From Treponema sp. (GTDB lineage: Bacteria; Spirochaetota; Spirochaetia; Treponematales; Treponemataceae): a DNA stretch of 37,921 nucleotides. The notes beneath the pieces were generated by a model, which was not told the DNA's origin, did not search any database, and worked only from the letters and a program-made list of their open reading frames with translations. A program made the translations under genes and the position numbers. Below are positions 7,307 to 15,695 of the stretch, one piece after another. The stretch is from positions 1 through 37,921 of the forward strand of contig JAGBBT010000008.1 of the NCBI GenBank assembly GCA_017938365.1, read 5' to 3'. Each line of letters begins with the position of its first letter. The first letter of the stretch is position 1.

Positions 7307-9790
7307 TTAAAGATCGTATTCTTTTCTGCAGTAAACTTCAAAAGTATCTCCTAATCCAAAAAAACGACTAGAAGCTGCGTAAAGAGCATACCTTATACTG
7401 TTTGGTTTTATTTTTTCTTTTATAACATTCGGGAAACGTTCTGGATGATGACCAGTAGAAACAATTTTTTCTACCCTGAATCCATATTTTTTTAACATTG
7501 TTGAAACTTTTGTTGGTTCTAACAAAGAATAATGATCTGCAGGACTAGTTTGATAGAATTTCTGAGGATTAAACCTTCCTGTTACACCAGAAGCTGAAGG
7601 TGTAGAAAAAGCAAATACACCTCCTTTTTTTAATAATTTAGATACTTTTTTCAGTACTATATTTAAATCCTGAAAATGTTCTATAACATACCACATTGTA
7701 ACAGCATCAAATTCAGAAACTCCAAATTCTACAACAGAATCAAACTCTGGAAACTTAGAACATGTGGCTGGGTAATGCAAACTATCTTGTACATAGGCAA
7801 CAGCTTCTGATGATATATCAGTACCAAAAACTTGCCATCCAGCTTCATTTGCAGCATCTAAATATGCTCCATAAGCACAACCTATATCCAAAACAGTTGG
7901 AGTTACAACTTTATTAGAATTTCTGTAAATATAATCAATTATAGAAGTACGTCTTATGCACTGAGATTTTATATTTGAAAAATCATCAAGATATGTTTTT
8001 CCATATTGTTTTTTATAATTTTCAAAAAAATATTTTTCATCATATTCAGTATCTTCAGTCAAGCAGCTCCATGCCATATACAAAAGACCACAATTATGAC
8101 AACGACGGAAGGTCCTTTTTGACGTTCTAGCAACAATAAGATCTTCATAAGGAGCATGATTTCTACAAATAGGACAATTTAATCTACTTCCAGTTGACAA
8201 TTTCTTTACAAATAAAGATAAATCATTTCTTTGACTATTATTTTTTGAAAAAGGACTTTCAGGATACAAATTATTTATTTCTGAAAGAGAATTTTCTGCT
8301 GTTGTAGAAGAGATTTCAGATGATGGTATACAAAAAAATCCATAAGATTTTGCCAATTGAACATGCAAAGGTGTTGTTCCTAATAAAACCACACCGCACC
8401 CTGCTGCCAAAGATTCAAAAGCTGTAAATCCATAATGGGTAACAACTAAATCATATTTATAAAGTTCCTCTCTCAAATTATGAATAGGTTTAAAAAATGT
8501 AACTTTATTTTTTAATTCTTCTGGCAAACGATTTATCGAAGCTTCTACATTTTGAACTATAGCAGAAATTTTAAATCCTAAAGAAGCATAAGCTATGGTT
8601 GCAGGCACAACTAAATCCGCAGGATCTTCCCCTCCTACAGTAATTAAAATTTCTTTTATATCAGATTTATTCTTTAATGGTGGTGTCGTTCTTTTATTTT
8701 TTGGAAGAGTAACATAAGACGGATCTGCAATATTAGCTGGTCTCTGAAGTCCATACGAAGGAATAATATCTAACAAATAATCGCACAAATCAGTATTTAA
8801 AGAACCTTCATCAATAGCGATTACAGGGGCTATTGATGATAACTTTATTGCAAATTCCCGATCCAAAGTAAATGCATCGGTTACTATAATTGAGTATTTA
8901 TCTTTTTCTGGAAAATCTTTTACAATGTTTGATGTATCAAATCCGTTTTCTTTTGCTTCGGTAATAAGTTCATCAAGTTCTTCTAAACCTGCATTATCAG
9001 GAATATAGATATCAGCTCCTAATGAAACAGAAATAGAAAGACATCTTCTTAAATGTCCCGTTCCCTTACCTTTTCTCACACAAGGAACACACAAGATTTT
9101 TTTTTCTTTTACCATATTTGTAAAGGCCTCTATAATTTGTTTTCCAGTTAAAGGTTTATCCTTCTTTCTATTGAGAGATTCTACTACAGAAACAGCTCTT
9201 TTGTAATCATATTCAGTGTCAATTGTAGTTCTTAAATTAGGATAATTCCACTCTTTAGGAGCAGGAATATAAATACAATTGAAAATATCTTTATGATTAT
9301 ATAATGAAGGTCCAACATGTTCATGATCATAAGGATCATTTGTTAATTCTTTAGCTTTAAGCAATGCTTTTCCACTAAAAATCTCAACTCCACATCCATG
9401 TGGTAAACCTGTATAAGTAATATAATCACAATTATTTTTTATTTCTTCTGTGTATATATCTAATAATTTTTGAGCAGATTCGTAAATCAAAAAAGGATTA
9501 TCAGCCGTAGCTCTAACGACAATATCGGCTTTTGTTAATTCAATTAAAGAACAATATCGCTGAAGTACATCTTCCAATGAACCAACAAAAATTTTATATC
9601 CATTTCTTTTTGCAATAGGTTCTAATTCTGCAAAACTATCTTCATCTGTTGCAACATAAAATTCATCTGCATTAACTTTTTTCATTGCAGAAAGAGTCCA
9701 ATCAAGAACAGTTGACTCCCCTAACGGTAACAATGCTTTTCTTGGTAAACGAGATGATGAAAGTCGACATTGAACTCCAACTAAAACCAT
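7307..9790 (-). CDS. Three-domain fusion: SpsF-like cytidylyltransferase, PseG/SpsG-like domain, zinc-ribbon SAM methyltransferase
   Basis: An 827-aa multifunctional sugar-biosynthesis protein. Residues 1-225 are an SpsF/CMP-KDO-synthetase-like nucleotidyltransferase (GVQCRLSSSRLPRKALLPLG nucleotide loop, RATADNPF metal-binding region). Residues about 228-530 resemble PseG/SpsG, the hydrolase that removes UDP in pseudaminic or legionaminic acid synthesis. They contain GTGHLRRCLSIS with the catalytic-type His, and THYGFTAFESLAAG. Residues about 535-827 are a methyltransferase: a CPIC...CHNC zinc ribbon, the SAM-binding motif VLDIGCAYGAYLDAA near 633, and WYVIEHF. In other bacteria SpsF and SpsG are separate proteins. 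The gene overlaps the preceding glycosyltransferase gene (TAATG). Domain assignments are strong; the exact sugar and methylated position are inference. Confidence 0.85.
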   Translation of the reverse strand: MVLVGVQCRLSSSRLPRKALLPLGESTVLDWTLSAMKKVNADEFYVATDEDSFAELEPIAKRNGYKIFVGSLEDVLQRYCSLIELTKADIVVRATADNPFLIYESAQKLLDIYTEEIKNNCDYITYTGLPHGCGVEIFSGKALLKAKELTNDPYDHEHVGPSLYNHKDIFNCIYIPAPKEWNYPNLRTTIDTEYDYKRAVSVVESLNRKKDKPLTGKQIIEAFTNMVKEKKILCVPCVRKGKGTGHLRRCLSISVSLGADIYIPDNAGLEELDELITEAKENGFDTSNIVKDFPEKDKYSIIVTDAFTLDREFAIKLSSIAPVIAIDEGSLNTDLCDYLLDIIPSYGLQRPANIADPSYVTLPKNKRTTPPLKNKSDIKEILITVGGEDPADLVVPATIAYASLGFKISAIVQNVEASINRLPEELKNKVTFFKPIHNLREELYKYDLVVTHYGFTAFESLAAGCGVVLLGTTPLHVQLAKSYGFFCIPSSEISSTTAENSLSEINNLYPESPFSKNNSQRNDLSLFVKKLSTGSRLNCPICRNHAPYEDLIVARTSKRTFRRCHNCGLLYMAWSCLTEDTEYDEKYFFENYKKQYGKTYLDDFSNIKSQCIRRTSIIDYIYRNSNKVVTPTVLDIGCAYGAYLDAANEAGWQVFGTDISSEAVAYVQDSLHYPATCSKFPEFDSVVEFGVSEFDAVTMWYVIEHFQDLNIVLKKVSKLLKKGGVFAFSTPSASGVTGRFNPQKFYQTSPADHYSLLEPTKVSTMLKKYGFRVEKIVSTGHHPERFPNVIKEKIKPNSIRYALYAASSRFFGLGDTFEVYCRKEYDL

Positions 9791-10746
9791 TATAAATTTC
9801 CCCAGTTTTCAATTAAATATTTTGCATCATATTTAAAACGGTATTTATTTTTAAAGACCCACTCTCTAGCCATAGAAAATTGAGAAATAGATTCAAAAAT
9901 TCCGTAGTTAGAACGAAGTAAATATACAAAAAAAGAAGTTTTAGGTATAAACCCATGATCTTCATTAAACCTTGGTAATAAATTCTTCATATAAAATCTA
10001 TTGTAAGATTTATTTATTGACAAATCATCACGAGGCAATTCATCTGTATAAGTTAATGTAAATATTGTTGATAAGCAAATTCTTTCTCCCCACAACCAGG
10101 CTCTAAATGCCAAATCAAGATTTTGCCAATAGGGAGTTGTAATTGTATAATCAAAACCACCTAACTGAATAAACTTTTTTTTATTGTAGAAACCAATTTT
10201 ATCAAATGGGTACAATGTAGGTTGTCCATCAGAAACACTAGAGGTTGAAACAACATTAAACACCGATTTTTCTACAATTGGAGAAAAAGAAACGGGAAAA
10301 GCTGGAATAGTATGAGACTTTAATCTAGGAACAATACAAAATATATCTAATTCTTCAAGTTTTTCTGCAATACGCCCCGTAAGTATTTCTAAATCTAAAG
10401 AAATCGTATCACGAATTACTAAAACATAATCAGATTTCGATTCACTTATACCGATATTAATCAATTCTCCGTCAGTTACCTTTTCTAACGGAACAATAAA
10501 CTTTACAAAGGGAAATTTCTGAGAAAAGTCTATAATGTTGTAATTTTCCTTATTATTTTCTATAGAAATTATTGATTCGAATCCACATTTTACAAGGTTT
10601 TCAATCATAGGAATTCTCAATTGACTACCATTTCCGTTTAAAAGAACTACAGACACATTCATTTTTACAAACGGCATAGGTTCCTTTCCACCTAGAATAG
10701 TTCGATTTACTTGTCGTTGATTAAAAATTGAAGGTATAGTATTCAT
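9790..10746 (-). CDS. GT2-like (GT-A fold) glycosyltransferase
   Basis: A putative cytoplasmic glycosyltransferase of 318 aa. The fold pattern is GT-A: VSVVLLNGN starts the nucleotide domain after a 37-residue N-terminal extension. ISESKSDYVLVIRDTISLDL sits where the DxD-type region would be. QLGGFD and WQNLDLAFRAWLWG form the acceptor-side GGFDE/ED-like motif typical of family 2 (here QNLD). The classical DxD is not obvious (IRDT), so this may be a divergent or inactive member. The frame is open to 10767, but ATG 10746 has AAGG 6 bases upstream. With that start it overlaps the SPASM-protein gene by 26 bases, and its stop overlaps the next start. Co-translation with sugar-activating genes suggests it transfers the product of this locus. 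Confidence in the family is moderate. Confidence 0.65.
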   Translation of the reverse strand: MNTIPSIFNQRQVNRTILGGKEPMPFVKMNVSVVLLNGNGSQLRIPMIENLVKCGFESIISIENNKENYNIIDFSQKFPFVKFIVPLEKVTDGELINIGISESKSDYVLVIRDTISLDLEILTGRIAEKLEELDIFCIVPRLKSHTIPAFPVSFSPIVEKSVFNVVSTSSVSDGQPTLYPFDKIGFYNKKKFIQLGGFDYTITTPYWQNLDLAFRAWLWGERICLSTIFTLTYTDELPRDDLSINKSYNRFYMKNLLPRFNEDHGFIPKTSFFVYLLRSNYGIFESISQFSMAREWVFKNKYRFKYDAKYLIENWGNL

Positions 10747-12292
10747 CGCAAACCTTACATTCAGCACAATGATTTATGTTTATATGCTCTTCTAAATAAT
10801 TTCTAAATTTTGACCATACAGTTTCTATATTCTCATTAAAAACATTTCCTACAATCAAGTCAATTCTATCTTTACATATAGGAACAGAGCCATCACTTAA
10901 AATAACCATATCTCTTCTTAGATGCCAACAAGGATTTCGTTCCAAAGGTGATAAATCAGCCGATTTTAAAGCTGGTAATCTTCCACAAAAACTATCATAT
11001 TTTTGTATTATTAACTCACCTTTAGATGGGCTATCTTTGTTACTCCAAAATCTATAAAATTCCTCTAATTGAGATTCATTTTCAAGAGTTCTAGTAAACT
11101 GCGGATAAACATTACTTGGAAAATATTTTTCTAACATTTGTATAGAATTTACTGCCTTAGTATAACATTCTTCATCAATACCATTTATTTTGGAATACAT
11201 TTCTTTATTTACAGAATCTAATAAAACAATCCAATAAATTCTATTTTGACCAGACTTTTCTATTTTTGAAACCCATTCCTCCGATAAAGAAATACCATCA
11301 GTTTCTATTAGCACAGATAATTCAGGATATTTTAATATTTCTTGAATAAATTCATAAAAATATTTGTTGCAAGTAGGCTCTCCAAAACAAGACAATGAAA
11401 TTACTGCCGATTCAGAATAATCTACTATTTGCTGAAGTAAAGTTCTAAATCTTTCAATTTCCATATCACCATAAGTTTTATCCTTACAAACTATAGGATA
11501 AGGATTATAAATAGAATTTGTATTATATTTATCAGTAATTTGTATATTATAGAAAGTAGGTACAGTTTGCATAACAAGGGAAGATTTTTCTGCTAAATCA
11601 AATAATTTATAAACATCATAAGAATTACCGTTTGCTAAATTTATTTGATTATTCAATGCAAGTTCATATAACCTACTACAACTTATTATTCCCTTCTTTG
11701 AAGAACACTCAAATTCGTATCTTAACATTCTATAATCTTTATCAGCTATTACAGTTTCAATCTCAAAAGAATTAATTTCGCCACTCATAATAGAGAAAAA
11801 ACAATCCCTTTCTACAGCTTTATCACCAACATGTTTTTGAGTATCTTTTGCTAATCCAGAAATTATATTTAATGTACCAACATTAATTGCTTCAGGAACT
11901 ACACCATAAGGAAATCCATCAGCAAATGTATATTCTGCTAAATATTTAGTATGATTTTCAATAATTTCTTCTGTTAATTCAGAATTTATAAATGGACAAT
12001 CAGCCCAACTATAAAGAATGTAATCAGCTTTTTCTGCCAAACATACCTCTGCTACAGTAGAAGAAAGCAATAAGTTTGTCCAATTTTCTTTTACAATTAC
12101 TTTTATATCTTTATCTACCAAGGAATCTATAAGAGGTTTATTTTCACCATTACAAAGAACAACAATTCCGAGACTATTTTTTACAGACTTAGCCCATTCA
12201 ATACAACGCTCAAAAGCAGATTTTGAATCAAAAACCTTTTCAAAACCATGTCCTATTTTTTTTCCAGCAAAAAGAATAACTATATTTTTCAT
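10721..12292 (-). CDS. Degenerate radical SAM protein with intact SPASM-type cysteines (spiro-SPASM-like)
   Basis: A 523-aa two-part protein. Residues 1-200 look like a nucleotidyltransferase (GT-A) domain (YSWADCPFINSELTEEII), but with an altered nucleotide loop (ILFAGKKIGHGFEKVF). Residues about 245-523 follow the radical SAM plus SPASM layout: the segment ITDKYNTNSIYNPYP aligns with the cluster loop, then FGEPT (the GGEP SAM motif), then a C-terminal cysteine region. In the cluster loop all three [4Fe-4S] cysteines of CX3CX2C are replaced (Y256, S260, N263, at the exact spacing). The auxiliary-cluster cysteines C455, C473, C509, C512 and C515 remain. I recall a spirochaete family named spiro-SPASM that this probably belongs to. 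Start 12292 is chosen because MKNIVILFAG begins the fold; the frame runs to 12346 without motif support. First gene of the glycan-like operon. Catalysis by radical chemistry seems unlikely. Confidence 0.8.
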   Translation of the reverse strand: MKNIVILFAGKKIGHGFEKVFDSKSAFERCIEWAKSVKNSLGIVVLCNGENKPLIDSLVDKDIKVIVKENWTNLLLSSTVAEVCLAEKADYILYSWADCPFINSELTEEIIENHTKYLAEYTFADGFPYGVVPEAINVGTLNIISGLAKDTQKHVGDKAVERDCFFSIMSGEINSFEIETVIADKDYRMLRYEFECSSKKGIISCSRLYELALNNQINLANGNSYDVYKLFDLAEKSSLVMQTVPTFYNIQITDKYNTNSIYNPYPIVCKDKTYGDMEIERFRTLLQQIVDYSESAVISLSCFGEPTCNKYFYEFIQEILKYPELSVLIETDGISLSEEWVSKIEKSGQNRIYWIVLLDSVNKEMYSKINGIDEECYTKAVNSIQMLEKYFPSNVYPQFTRTLENESQLEEFYRFWSNKDSPSKGELIIQKYDSFCGRLPALKSADLSPLERNPCWHLRRDMVILSDGSVPICKDRIDLIVGNVFNENIETVWSKFRNYLEEHININHCAECKVCDEYYTFNF

Positions 12293-12314
12293 TGTTTTAT
12301 TATCGGCTCCGCAA

Positions 12315-12343
12315 TTGAACAAGATAAACTGATTGTATAAAAT
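12315..12343 (+). promoter_or_regulatory. Putative promoter of xseA-xseB-mutL
   Basis: TTGAAC (12315-12320) and TAAAAT (12338-12343) are separated by 17 bases; an overlapping TATAAA at 12336 is an alternative -10. Only 11 bases lie between the -10 and the xseA ATG, with no Shine-Dalgarno sequence, so the leader would be absent or a few bases long. Confidence 0.45.
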
Positions 12344-12354
12344 CATAATAAATT

Positions 12355-13581
12355 ATGACACAAAATCTTTTTCCTTCAGATACAGTTTTTACAGTAACAA
12401 ATCTCACCTCAATTCTAAAAGAACTTTTAGAATCAACCTTTACAGGCATTACACTAGAAGGAGAAATTTCAAATTACAGACCTAACTCTTCAGGACACTT
12501 GTATTTTACATTAAAAGATGAATCTTCGCAAATTAGTGCGGTAATGTTTAGAGGTCGTGCAACAGCTCTAACATTTGTTCCAAAAGACGGAATGAAAGTT
12601 CGTTGTCAAGGTTCAATTTCTGTTTATGCCCCAAGAGGAAATTACCAGATTATCATAACAAAAATGGAAGTTGCAGGTACTGGTAATATTCTTCAAATCC
12701 TTGAGGAGCGTAAACAATTGTTAGCAGCTCAAGGTTTATTCGATTCAGCTAATAAAATAAAAATTCCTATATTTCCTAAGACAATCGGTATTGTAACAAG
12801 TCCAACAGGTGCAGCTTTAAGAGATATTTTACAAATAACAAAACGAAGGAATCCAAATGTAAATGTCATAATACTACCAGCTCTTGTTCAAGGAGAAGGT
12901 GCAGGTCTCACTATAGCTAAGCAAATAAAAACTGCAAATGAGTTTAATATGTGTGACACTTTGATTATAGGTCGTGGAGGAGGATCATTAGAAGATTTAC
13001 TACCTTTTAGCGATGAATGTGTTGTTAGAGCTGTTGCTGAATCAAAAATACCTATTATTTCAGCTGTTGGCCACGAAATCGATTGGGCATTATCAGATTA
13101 TGCCGCAGACCTAAGAGCACCAACACCTTCCGCAGCAGCAGAAATTGCAGTTCCACAACTTTCAGACATAAAAACAGACATAAATTATTTTTATCAGGAA
13201 TTATATAATACAATTTCAACAAAAATAAAAAACATGCGTTTAATAATAAAGAGCTTCAACCCAGATAATTTAGAAATAAAATTTAGATCAATTGAACAAC
13301 CTCTTTTATCACGATTAGAAAACGCAAAAGAAAATCTTATAGAGAATATAAAACAAAAAATAAAAGATACGAGACAACTTCTTAGAGAACAAGTCCATAT
13401 TTTGGAAGGTGCAAGTCCTAAAACAATCCTAAAAAGAGGATATTCAATGGTCACCGATCAAAATGGAAAAATTATTAAATCTTACAAAGATGTAAATACA
13501 GAAACAACACTTAATATTATACCGGCAGAAGGTTTTATTAAGGCAACAGTTATAGAAAAAGGAGAAACTACAAATGAGTAA
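12355..13581 (+). CDS. xseA: Exodeoxyribonuclease VII large subunit
   Basis: Catalytic subunit of exonuclease VII, which degrades single-stranded DNA to oligonucleotides and works in mismatch and recombination repair. The N-terminal OB-fold covers about residues 8-105 (LEGEISNYRPNSSGHLYFTL, then MKVRCQGSISVYAPRGNYQI). The catalytic domain contains IVTSPTGAALRDI, GRGGGSLEDLLPFSDE near 205-220 and AVGHEIDWALSDYAADLRAP near 235-255. After it comes a long helical, charged region and the C-terminal motif LKRGYSMV. At 408 aa it is slightly shorter than the E. coli protein, mainly in the helical part. It overlaps xseB by 8 bases, and xseB overlaps mutL by 8, forming a repair operon. There is no Shine-Dalgarno sequence before this ATG. 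Confidence 0.97.
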   Translation: MTQNLFPSDTVFTVTNLTSILKELLESTFTGITLEGEISNYRPNSSGHLYFTLKDESSQISAVMFRGRATALTFVPKDGMKVRCQGSISVYAPRGNYQIIITKMEVAGTGNILQILEERKQLLAAQGLFDSANKIKIPIFPKTIGIVTSPTGAALRDILQITKRRNPNVNVIILPALVQGEGAGLTIAKQIKTANEFNMCDTLIIGRGGGSLEDLLPFSDECVVRAVAESKIPIISAVGHEIDWALSDYAADLRAPTPSAAAEIAVPQLSDIKTDINYFYQELYNTISTKIKNMRLIIKSFNPDNLEIKFRSIEQPLLSRLENAKENLIENIKQKIKDTRQLLREQVHILEGASPKTILKRGYSMVTDQNGKIIKSYKDVNTETTLNIIPAEGFIKATVIEKGETTNE

Positions 13582-13858
13582 TTTTGAACAAAATTTATCA
13601 CGGCTTGAACAAATCACAAATGATATAAAAAGAACAGACATATCTCTTGAAGACGCATTAAAAGATTTCGAAGAAGGCATTAAACTTGCTCATACCCTAG
13701 AAAAAGATTTAGACAAAATAGAAGGCAAAATACAGATACTAATGAATCAACCTTCTACTGAGAAAAAAATAATGCCAGAATTGGATTTATTCACAGCAAC
13801 AGATTTAGAAACAGGAAGTTCTGGAGCACCTACAGAAGGATTACGCCAAAATGGATAA
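13574..13858 (+). CDS. xseB: Exodeoxyribonuclease VII small subunit
   Basis: The 94-aa accessory subunit that binds the helical arm of XseA. The helical hairpin at residues 1-60 is canonical for the family (FEQNLSRLEQITNDIK, then LEDALKDFEEGIKLAHTLEK). The remaining 30 residues are a polar tail not needed for recognition. An AGGAG site lies within the end of xseA, and the start overlaps the xseA stop, indicating coupled synthesis of the two subunits. Confidence 0.95.
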   Translation: MSNFEQNLSRLEQITNDIKRTDISLEDALKDFEEGIKLAHTLEKDLDKIEGKIQILMNQPSTEKKIMPELDLFTATDLETGSSGAPTEGLRQNG

Positions 13859-15695
13859 CAAAATTATCCGTCGCCCCGTAAAAACATTATCACCAGATGT
13901 AGCTAGAAAAATTGCAGCAGGAGAAGTTATCGACAGACCAGCTGCAATAGTCAGAGAACTAATGGATAATGCAGTAGATTCAGGTGCTGACTATATCGAA
14001 GTTGAAATTAATGGTGGAGGAATTGACAGCATAAGAATTTCAGATAATGGAATTGGCATGTCAAAAGAAGATCTCATAGCTTGTGCCCGTCCTCACGCAA
14101 CTAGTAAAATTGTCGAAGCCTCAGATTTAATGAATCTATCAACCTTAGGATTCAGAGGTGAAGCATTAGCATCCATAGCAGCAGTGAGTCGGCTAACTAT
14201 ATCAAGTAACACATATAGAATGAAAGCTTCTTTAACAGATGATCACTTAATTACAGAAATTCCACCTATTCAAAATGGAAAAGGTACCATTGTTCAAAGT
14301 GAAGGTTTGTTTGAAAATTTTCCTGCAAGAAGAATTTTCTTAAAACGCCCAGGAAGCGAAACACTAATGTGTAAAGAGGTATTTATAGAAAAATCACTTC
14401 CGAGAACAGATATATCTTTTAGATTAACAGTTGATAATGAAATAAAATTAGATTTACCTCAAAACACTACTCTTGCAGAACGATTTACAAGTGCATTACA
14501 GTTAAAAGAAAGTCCATCACTATTTTCAGAATTAAAAAATCAAGCAGAAGATTGGAACTTTACACTCTTAATAGGAGAACCTTCTGTTTACAGAAATGAC
14601 AGAAAACATATTTATATCTATGTAAACGGAAGACGAGTTCAGGAATATTCGTTAATACAAGCAATTGAATACGGATGTCAGGGATTTTTCCCAAATGGAA
14701 CCCATCCTTTTGCAGCTCTTTTTGTGCAAATAAATCCAGCTTTAGTAGATTTTAATATTCATCCTGCAAAAAAAGAAGTTAGATTTAAAGATAGTTCATC
14801 TCTTCATCATGGCGTAAGTACAACAACAAGAAATTTCTTTAAATCATACGGAATTAAACAGTCAAACGAGTACGAAAAAAATGATTTTGAAGATGTATTC
14901 AATGATTTAGATTTTAGTTCAATACAAAAAGAACAACGATTTGAACAAAGTTCAAAACCTTCAACAAACATTTCTGATACAAGAGAAAGATTTTTTAATT
15001 ACGAAAAATCTCCCAAAAATGATATTTTTCAAAACAACCATAATTCAAAACAAAACTTAGCTTCACAAGCTCTTTTTGACAAACCGTATAATTTTGATTT
15101 TAATGAAAACATAAAAATATCTGAACCTAAAATTGATTTTATTGATGATAATGGATTTGTATTCTTAGGCACAGCTCTAAACTGTTTTTTAATTGCCCAA
15201 ATTCATGACACTATCTATTTCATAGACCAACATGCTGCCCACGAACGAATTTTATTTGATAAAATTTTGTCTTCTGACATAGAAAAACAAGATTTGTTAG
15301 TTCCTTATGTAATAGAAACAAATTCAGAAGAAGAAGATATTTACTTATCAAATATTATTCAAAATCTATCTAAAGCAGGTTTTATCGGAAAACAAATAAA
15401 ATCAGGAAAATGGGAATTTACCACAGTTCCAACACGCTGGAAAGGCACAGAACAAGATTTAAGAAATGCTATTTTAGAAAAATTAGAAGATCCAAAGGAT
15501 ATTATATATTCTGTAGCAGCAATGACAGCTTGTAAGGCAGCGGTAAAAGATGGATATATTCTCGACAGAAAAACAGCATCAGATCTTGCAAAAGAAGCTC
15601 TAACTCTACAGGATCCACATTGTCCTCACGGAAGACCTATTTGGACAACACTGACAAAAGAACAACTTTTTGCAAGAGTAAGAAGAACAGAATAA
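13851..15695 (+). CDS. mutL: DNA mismatch repair protein MutL
   Basis: A GHL-ATPase of 614 aa that links mismatch recognition by MutS to strand incision. N-terminal ATPase motifs are present: RELMDNAVDSGA at 35-46, DNGIGM at 65-70, ATSK at 83-86 and GFRGEAL at 100-106. The general-base Glu of the first motif (the second E in ELVEN of E. coli) is Asp39 here. Residues about 340-430 are a polar linker. The C-terminal domain has DQHAAHERILFD, a version of the endonuclease motif DQHA(X)2E(X)4E ending in D instead of E, plus ACKAAVKDG and CPHGRPIW, so it is probably a nicking-type MutL. AAGGA precedes the start within xseB. Its stop codon directly abuts the stop of the convergent gene at 15696, with no terminator between. 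Confidence 0.97.
   Translation: MDNKIIRRPVKTLSPDVARKIAAGEVIDRPAAIVRELMDNAVDSGADYIEVEINGGGIDSIRISDNGIGMSKEDLIACARPHATSKIVEASDLMNLSTLGFRGEALASIAAVSRLTISSNTYRMKASLTDDHLITEIPPIQNGKGTIVQSEGLFENFPARRIFLKRPGSETLMCKEVFIEKSLPRTDISFRLTVDNEIKLDLPQNTTLAERFTSALQLKESPSLFSELKNQAEDWNFTLLIGEPSVYRNDRKHIYIYVNGRRVQEYSLIQAIEYGCQGFFPNGTHPFAALFVQINPALVDFNIHPAKKEVRFKDSSSLHHGVSTTTRNFFKSYGIKQSNEYEKNDFEDVFNDLDFSSIQKEQRFEQSSKPSTNISDTRERFFNYEKSPKNDIFQNNHNSKQNLASQALFDKPYNFDFNENIKISEPKIDFIDDNGFVFLGTALNCFLIAQIHDTIYFIDQHAAHERILFDKILSSDIEKQDLLVPYVIETNSEEEDIYLSNIIQNLSKAGFIGKQIKSGKWEFTTVPTRWKGTEQDLRNAILEKLEDPKDIIYSVAAMTACKAAVKDGYILDRKTASDLAKEALTLQDPHCPHGRPIWTTLTKEQLFARVRRTE

Noticed and set aside
10721..12292. Annotation as an active radical SAM enzyme
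   Set aside because: All three cysteines of the CX3CX2C motif are replaced, so the SAM-cleaving cluster cannot form.
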